NCBI GenBank assembly: GCA_900548765.1
Contig: URLU01000003.1
Coordinates: 1-37,701, forward strand
Reading direction: 5' to 3'
Source: an uncultured Lachnobacterium sp.
GTDB taxonomy: Bacteria > Bacillota > Clostridia > Lachnospirales > Lachnospiraceae
Length of the DNA: 37,701 nt
In this document: piece after piece, positions 32,957 to 37,701 of the stretch
Layout of the letters: every line of letters starts with the position of its first letter
Position numbering within the stretch: position 1 is the stretch's first letter
The notes under the pieces: model-generated
The model's database searches: none
The model's input: only the letters and a program-made list of their open reading frames with translations
What the model was told of the DNA's origin: nothing
Program-made: the position numbers and the translations under genes

Positions 32957-33349
32957 ATGAAGAAAATTAAAAAGGTTTTATCAGCGGTATTAGTTGCAGC
33001 ATTTTTGCTATGTTGTTCAAATCAGGGAACTGTTTTTGCAGCAGTTAATGGTACTGTTACGGGAACACTCAATGAGAAAAGTGTATATGGAAGACTGACT
33101 TGTAATGAGGTTGCACATCAGTTAACCATTGTGTTGAATTATAATACAATGAGTACATTGAATGGAGGAATCACTCCACATACATCTCGAAATGATGCAT
33201 TTGGAAATAATACTCAGGTATCACAGACATCTTATGCCGGAACACATGAATCAACAAATTATCTGAAGGTTACTGGATATGTTGATAATTCGTTAAAACG
33301 CAGTTTTGAAGTTACAAGTTATGGTTCAAGTACAAGAGAATATTGGTAG
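32957..33349 (+). CDS. Secreted peptide precursor, bacteriocin/pheromone candidate
   Basis: A 130-residue precursor with a Sec signal peptide (KKIKKVLSAVLVAAFLLC, predicted cleavage after VFA near residue 28), leaving about 100 residues rich in Thr, Ser, Asn, Tyr and Gly with a single cysteine (CNEVAHQLTIVLNY) and ending in REYW. No Gly-Gly leader, no lanthionine-type Cys set. The alternating polar/hydrophobic pattern suggests a beta-sandwich. Layout (secreted peptide, lipoprotein, large permease, ATPase) recalls the lactococcin 972-type cassettes, which also end in an aromatic residue, but the sequence itself is not similar enough to assign. The start follows GGAGG. Its promoter block is duplicated downstream. 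Function is inferred from context only. Confidence 0.72.
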   Translation: MKKIKKVLSAVLVAAFLLCCSNQGTVFAAVNGTVTGTLNEKSVYGRLTCNEVAHQLTIVLNYNTMSTLNGGITPHTSRNDAFGNNTQVSQTSYAGTHESTNYLKVTGYVDNSLKRSFEVTSYGSSTREYW

Positions 33350-33360
33350 TATTGGAGGAG

Positions 33361-33383
33361 GCGGAGTGTTAGAAACACTCCGC
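33361..33383 (+). terminator. Perfect hairpin between peptide and transporter genes
   Basis: GCGGAGTGTT (33361-33370), loop AGA, AACACTCCGC (33374-33383): a perfect 10-bp stem with no T-run after it. It could be a partial terminator or an RNA-stabilising end giving more peptide than transporter mRNA, or a folded spacer: the only good ribosome site (GGAGGAG, 33354-33360) is upstream of it and the next start codon is 11 bases downstream. Confidence 0.6.
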
Positions 33384-33394
33384 TAGTTTAGAAT

Positions 33395-34558
33395 ATGAAG
33401 AAGAAAATAATTGCATTAATAATATGCGGGGGGCTGTTATTGTGTGGATGTGGCAGTACATCAGACAAAGTAGATAGTGATGAAAACGTGATAAACTGCA
33501 AAGATTTAGAAAGCGTAGATGATAAGGATGCTGAGGCATGGATGGGAACTGTTGGTCATGTTTGCTCTACAGAGGATGGAGCATATATTGCACAAAGTAC
33601 AGATGATGGAACATTCTTATTTTATTATGAGTACGATTCAGGAAAATACACCAAGGTTTGTAACAAACCGGAGTGTTCTCATAATGATGAAAGCTGTAAT
33701 GCATACTTAAATGGCTTTGAAGATGATGAAGAATATTATGATACATCCACCATTCAAAAATATGGTGACGCGATATATATGTCAGGGCTTAATAACAAAA
33801 CTGCCTGCATCTATAAGGTCAATTGTGATGGCTCTCAGAAGGAAAAAGTGGTTGATTTGTTTGACGCAGAAGTAAGTGTAAGCAAGGATGGTGGAGCTAC
33901 ATTTTCAGACTATACCAGTTTTGAATTTTGTATCCATAGAGGTTATGTCTACTATTGCATAAGAAACGGACAAAACTCTTCTCTCTATAGAAAAAAATTG
34001 GATGGAAGCTCTAAGTCGGAGGAGACAATAGTCAGTATAGACGAGCAAAATAGTGTATACAGACTTGAACCCTATGGCAGATACGTCTTTTTCCAGAGAG
34101 GACAATTCAACGAAGACAATAGTGATATGATAAGTGCTTTGTATGCGTATGATACCAAGGAGAACAGGACTATAAATGTAAAAGATGATATCATCACTGT
34201 ATACATGATAAAAGGAGATATGCTCTACTATGAGGTTGTTGGTGAAGGTATTCATGAGTATTCTCTGGTTGATGGAAGTGACAAGCTGGTGGTGAGCTCA
34301 GACGAGGCTTATTATATGATTTATAAGACGTCAAATGCCTATATAGCTGTGTGTTTTGATGGCATTCGTGTCTATAATGAGGACGGCTCCCTTATCTATA
34401 AGGCAGGAAGAGATGTATGTGTTGAGCTTTCATATGTAAATGACAGCGATTTAGTTATGTGGACGGCTAATGATGATGGAGAATCACAGTATACATTTAT
34501 TAATAACGTGCAGGATAATCCTGATAATTGGAATAGTAATACTGTGGTATTTCAGTAA
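33395..34558 (+). CDS. Lipoprotein with propeller-like repeats, possible immunity or accessory protein
   Basis: A 387-residue lipoprotein: signal peptide with lipobox LCGC (Cys19), then an acidic, strand-rich body with short repeated elements (FLFYYEYDSGKYTKVCNKPE, YGDAIYMSGL, YVYYCIRNGQNSSLYRKKLD, YGRYVFFQRGQ), as in DUF5050-like beta-propellers. CNKPECSHNDESCNAYL near residue 86-102 is a Cys/His motif typical of many Lachnospiraceae lipoproteins. It lies between the peptide and the permease, so an immunity or substrate-receptor role is likely but unproven. No Shine-Dalgarno is directly ahead of ATG 33395; see the hairpin at 33361-33383. Confidence 0.75.
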   Translation: MKKKIIALIICGGLLLCGCGSTSDKVDSDENVINCKDLESVDDKDAEAWMGTVGHVCSTEDGAYIAQSTDDGTFLFYYEYDSGKYTKVCNKPECSHNDESCNAYLNGFEDDEEYYDTSTIQKYGDAIYMSGLNNKTACIYKVNCDGSQKEKVVDLFDAEVSVSKDGGATFSDYTSFEFCIHRGYVYYCIRNGQNSSLYRKKLDGSSKSEETIVSIDEQNSVYRLEPYGRYVFFQRGQFNEDNSDMISALYAYDTKENRTINVKDDIITVYMIKGDMLYYEVVGEGIHEYSLVDGSDKLVVSSDEAYYMIYKTSNAYIAVCFDGIRVYNEDGSLIYKAGRDVCVELSYVNDSDLVMWTANDDGESQYTFINNVQDNPDNWNSNTVVFQ

Positions 34559-34604
34559 AATTAAGAGTATTAATACATGCAAATCGAAAAATTGGGGAGT
34601 CGCT

Positions 34605-36653
34605 ATGGAAATATACAAATTACTAACAAAAAAGAAAATACTTCTGCTTCTTTTGGCAATATACATATGCACCCTGGTTCTTTTCGTCAGGGAAAATCCG
34701 GCGTATGGGAAGTATGATGAGGATTATGTGGCTGATTACAGCACGAAAATCGAGGAAATCCTAAATGCCTCTGACAATTTGAATTCCTTTTCGATTTTTA
34801 GCGTGGAGGATTCTTTTTCGGAAAAAAATATCGAAAAAACCAAGAACGATTTCTCAAAGATTGCAGACAACAATATCACAGAACTGAGTGGATTGGCATT
34901 GGAGAATTACTTTTGCTTTGAAAAGGCAGACATAGCCATATTCATAGGGACGATACTGATAGCTCTTGCCTGTCTGGATGAGAGAAAGAAAGCGCTCCAG
35001 TGTGTGCTTCACACCTGCAGTAAGGGAAGGGGGCGGCTGGCGGTCAGACGAATTGGAACCATGCTTTTTGCTGCTGCATTATTTACACTGGCAGTCAAGC
35101 TGTCGCTTCTTGTAATTGCGAATGTCAAGTATGGTGGAAATATAATAAGCGACTTGTCACAGCCGGTTCAGGCAGTCAAGAAGTATTTTATGCTGACATA
35201 TGGCATATCAATAGGACAATTTTGCATAGTCAAATACCTGTATTCTGTGCTCAGCTGCTTTCTGACTGCACTTATTATATGGACTTTTTACTGGATTATA
35301 GACAATTTCATGGCAGCGACAGCCGGCGTGCTGATATTTGGTCTGATTGAGTATGGTCTTTACACCTGGATTAAGACGGGGCAGGGGGCAGAAAATCTGC
35401 ATTACTGCAATATTTTTTACAACTGCATAGATGCAAGGCTCTGGTCGGAGTATAAAAATCTCAATATTGCGTCAAGCCCCGTAGATAAGATGCTTGTCAA
35501 TCTGATTTTACAGCTCCTCCTGCTTGCTATAGTGGGCTGTGTGGCGGTATTAGCTGCACATTACAGATACCCGATTGCAAGCCGCAGGCTTGGTTCAGGC
35601 AGAGTGGTTCAAAAGGTGGCAGCATGGTATTCGCTTGTGAGAAGCGGGCTTCAGGAAAGGCTGTCAATCATGGCGGCTGAGTTTTACAAGCTTCTGGTAT
35701 CGCAAAAGGGAATACTTGTGGTTGTTGGAGTGATAATTGCGCTCATATATACCAATCCGATTCCTGACGTAAAATTCATGGGTTTTCAGGAGGGCTACAA
35801 CGATTTCATTCACGAGTATGGCGGAGCACCGTCTGAAAAATCTGAGGAAGGACTGGCAGAGCTGCAGGCTCTGGTGGACGAAGAGGATGCAAGATATATG
35901 GAGGTGCTGGAGCTGTATGATGAAGGCAAGGTATCTGCGCAGGAGGTTGCCACATCAGATATGCTTCACGGCAGCCTGGAGTACAGGCGCAGCCTCCTTG
36001 ACAAGCTTTTGGAGCAGACACAGTATATTGAAAGCATCAGGGATTATCAGGGCATAGATGCCTGGTATGTAAATTACTATGAGTACAGCAACCTGCTGGA
36101 GGACGAGAAAATCTTAAATGTGCTGCTTTTACTTTTGAGCATATCCCTGATAAGCGGTGCCTGTGTCAGCGCGGAAAAAAAGACAGACATGGGCAAAATA
36201 CTGCACACAACATATGCCGGAAGGAATCGTATGATAAAAAACAAATTGGTCGCAGCCGGGCTTTTTAGTGCCATCATATATGGCGTCATGATTGTCCTAA
36301 GGCTGGTATCAGTCTGGAAGACCTATAAATTTGAAGGCTTAGGAGCACCGGTGCAGAGCTATCCCGAACTTGCAAATGTCTCCCTGTCAATCAGCATGGG
36401 AAACTATATGATTTTATATTATCTGATAAAAATGCTTATAGTTATCTGCTGGGCGGATTGTGTAGTCCTTATAAATATGCGGATGGATTCAAAGCTTGCC
36501 TCTATAGTAACAGTGGTTTTGGGCGTGGCTTTGTATATGCTGATAAAGACAGCGGGATATCAGTATGCAGTCATACCTTGCATGATAATAACTATTGGGG
36601 CAGTTGTATTTGAGCAGAGAAGGTGGATGAGGAGTTATGAAATTAGTAATTAA
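34605..36653 (+). CDS. Double-length ABC-2-type permease with internal duplication
   Basis: A 682-residue membrane protein made of two related halves. Each half begins with a similar segment (MEIYKLLTKKKILLLLLAIY; later AEFYKLLVSQKGILVVVGVI), has an extracellular loop after the first helix, and then a related VLHTCSKGRGRL / ILHTTYAGRNRM motif before the remaining membrane helices. Together it has about 12 helices. Such proteins pair with one ATPase for export or self-protection. ATG 34605 has GGGGAG 5 bases upstream; the longer frame to 34470 is inside the previous gene. Translation of the ATPase starts within its 3' end. Confidence 0.82.
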   Translation: MEIYKLLTKKKILLLLLAIYICTLVLFVRENPAYGKYDEDYVADYSTKIEEILNASDNLNSFSIFSVEDSFSEKNIEKTKNDFSKIADNNITELSGLALENYFCFEKADIAIFIGTILIALACLDERKKALQCVLHTCSKGRGRLAVRRIGTMLFAAALFTLAVKLSLLVIANVKYGGNIISDLSQPVQAVKKYFMLTYGISIGQFCIVKYLYSVLSCFLTALIIWTFYWIIDNFMAATAGVLIFGLIEYGLYTWIKTGQGAENLHYCNIFYNCIDARLWSEYKNLNIASSPVDKMLVNLILQLLLLAIVGCVAVLAAHYRYPIASRRLGSGRVVQKVAAWYSLVRSGLQERLSIMAAEFYKLLVSQKGILVVVGVIIALIYTNPIPDVKFMGFQEGYNDFIHEYGGAPSEKSEEGLAELQALVDEEDARYMEVLELYDEGKVSAQEVATSDMLHGSLEYRRSLLDKLLEQTQYIESIRDYQGIDAWYVNYYEYSNLLEDEKILNVLLLLLSISLISGACVSAEKKTDMGKILHTTYAGRNRMIKNKLVAAGLFSAIIYGVMIVLRLVSVWKTYKFEGLGAPVQSYPELANVSLSISMGNYMILYYLIKMLIVICWADCVVLINMRMDSKLASIVTVVLGVALYMLIKTAGYQYAVIPCMIITIGAVVFEQRRWMRSYEISN

Positions 36654-37494
36654 AAATGTATCGAAAACATATGGAAAAGTCAGGGCACTTAAGGATGCGT
36701 CCTTTGAGCTGAGGGAGGGAATATATGGTCTGCTGGGACCTAACGGAGCAGGAAAAAGCACCTTAATCAACCTTCTGACAGATAATATAAAAAGAGACAG
36801 TGGAGAGATACTGCTGGACGGCACAGACATTCTTGCCATGAAGGGTGAATACTTAAACTATGTGGGATATATGCCACAGGATCAGGGCTACTATGAAGAG
36901 TTCACAGTGAAAGCCTTCCTTATGTATATAGCCCGGCTTAAGGGATTAAAGGCAAAAGCCGCCAAAGCCAGAGCCGAGGAGCTTATAGAGATGTTTAACA
37001 TGGACTACTACTGTCACAAAAAGGTTGGAAGCCTGTCTGGCGGTATGAGACAGCGTGTGCTTCTGGCGCAGGCTCTGCTCAATGACCCGCCAATTCTGAT
37101 ACTGGACGAGCCAACAGCGGGAGTAGACCCACAGGAGAGAATCAACATCCGCAACAGTATCAGCAAGCTGGCAGAAAACCGTATAATCATAATCGCAACC
37201 CATATTGTATCAGACATAGAAGCCATAGCAAATGAAATCCTGCTGATGAAGGAGGGCGTGATTATAGAAAAAGACACACCATACAATCTCATAAATAAGG
37301 TGAGACCAAAGGTGCACTGTTTTGACATACCCAAATCAGAGCTTGACTGTGTACAGCAGACTTATTCTATAAGCAATATCCAGCATACCATGGATGGCTA
37401 CAGCATAAAGATTGTGTGTGATGATTATGATGGTAAGTATGGTGAGCGTCCGGTGGACGCCAATCTGGAGGATGTATACCTGTATTATTTCTAG
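36637..37494 (+). CDS. ABC transporter ATP-binding protein (CcmA type)
   Basis: A 285-residue ATPase: Walker A GPNGAGKST (about 34-42), Q-loop MPQDQGYY, signature LSGGMRQR, Walker B LILDEPTAGVDP and switch ATHIVSD, all intact. The last 60 residues form the small C-terminal extension common in bacitracin-type and bacteriocin-immunity ABC exporters. It overlaps the permease gene by 17 bases and has GAGGAG before ATG 36637. It would energise the permease to export the peptide, or to protect the producer. Confidence 0.93.
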   Translation: MKLVIKNVSKTYGKVRALKDASFELREGIYGLLGPNGAGKSTLINLLTDNIKRDSGEILLDGTDILAMKGEYLNYVGYMPQDQGYYEEFTVKAFLMYIARLKGLKAKAAKARAEELIEMFNMDYYCHKKVGSLSGGMRQRVLLAQALLNDPPILILDEPTAGVDPQERINIRNSISKLAENRIIIIATHIVSDIEAIANEILLMKEGVIIEKDTPYNLINKVRPKVHCFDIPKSELDCVQQTYSISNIQHTMDGYSIKIVCDDYDGKYGERPVDANLEDVYLYYF

Positions 37495-37577
37495 TTCAGA
37501 CTTTTGCTAATATGTCGTATATAAGTGATTATTCAGTGGTTGATGAAAGAAAAATCTATTAATGTTGAATGGGAAAA

Positions 37578-37701
37578 CGTGTTAATTATGCCTGATTTGT
37601 GTAGATTGTGCCAAAGATATTGTTATTGAAAATAAAATAGCTATACTGAAAATTGCAAATGAAAGCTAGCATTTGTTTACCAAAAAGCAAATGAAAACGG
37701 A
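37578..37701 (+). repeat. Duplicated peptide-promoter block, copy 2 (cut by window edge)
   Basis: Aligned to 32822-32948 with the LytTR repeats and promoter unchanged. It ends at GGA, where copy 1 has the GGA of GGAGG, the ribosome site of the peptide gene; a second peptide start codon would be expected about 9-12 bases beyond the edge. 37495-37577 between the ATPase stop and this block holds no gene. Confidence 0.9.

Noticed and set aside
32957..33349. Direct assignment of the secreted peptide to lactococcin 972
   Set aside because: Gene order is similar and both end in an aromatic residue, but the internal sequence shows no clear match, so no family name is given.

Overview
The window looks like the chromosome of a low-to-mid GC Firmicute of the Lachnospiraceae type (Roseburia/Agathobacter/Eubacterium rectale-like). 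This rests on the genes themselves: a clostridial Re-type citrate synthase with an NADP-isocitrate dehydrogenase, a Rex redox regulator, a TepA-like ClpP-family protease, a DUF4179 anti-sigma-type protein, lipoproteins with a Cys-x-Lys-Pro-x-Cys motif, and frequent TTG starts with strong GGAGG ribosome sites. No rRNA, tRNA, CRISPR array or intact insertion sequence was seen. The organism is inferred from protein style, not from a database search.

Layout. 1-1.9 kb: the C-terminal part of an SF2/SNF2-type helicase running off the left edge, a small VOC-fold protein, and a short stretch of palindromic repeats. 1.9-7.7 kb: tyrA (minus), an EF-G-like GTPase (fusA2 type) coupled to a membrane-anchored propeller-like protein, and four small proteins, one of them extremely cysteine-rich. 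7.8-11.2 kb: a 2-oxoglutarate/glutamate-precursor operon (Re-citrate synthase, GntR regulator, isocitrate dehydrogenase) with a perfect 18-bp palindrome over its promoter. 11.2-16.4 kb: rex, a coiled-coil protein, the NAD(P)HX repair enzyme, a MazF-type toxin without an adjacent antitoxin, a CBS/CorC protein and YebC. 16.4-17.6 kb: a secreted DNA/RNA nuclease.

17.6-25.9 kb: an OmpR-type two-component system (minus) diverges from a four-gene envelope/transport operon: a large lipoprotein with a sugar-binding-protein domain, a fused MalF-MalG permease, an HlyD-like adaptor and a single-pass MacB-core-like protein. The shared intergenic region carries six heptamers in two arrays with exact 11-bp spacing, placed the same way in front of both extended -10 elements. 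25.9-29.3 kb: ECF sigma factor plus DUF4179 protein, then glycogen synthase. 29.3-29.8 kb: a gene-free stretch with a 316-bp imperfect palindrome and an 18-bp tandem repeat ahead of the tepA-like gene.

30.7-37.7 kb: the most interesting region. An AgrC/AgrA-like pair (GHKL kinase and LytTR regulator) diverges from a cassette encoding a 130-residue secreted peptide precursor of no family I recognise, a lipoprotein, a double-length ABC-2-type permease and an ATPase. The peptide promoter with its LytTR-type direct repeat recurs almost exactly at the right edge (37578-37701) and stops just where a second peptide gene would start. I read this as a peptide-inducible bacteriocin-like or signalling system with at least two peptide units under one regulator; that function is inference.
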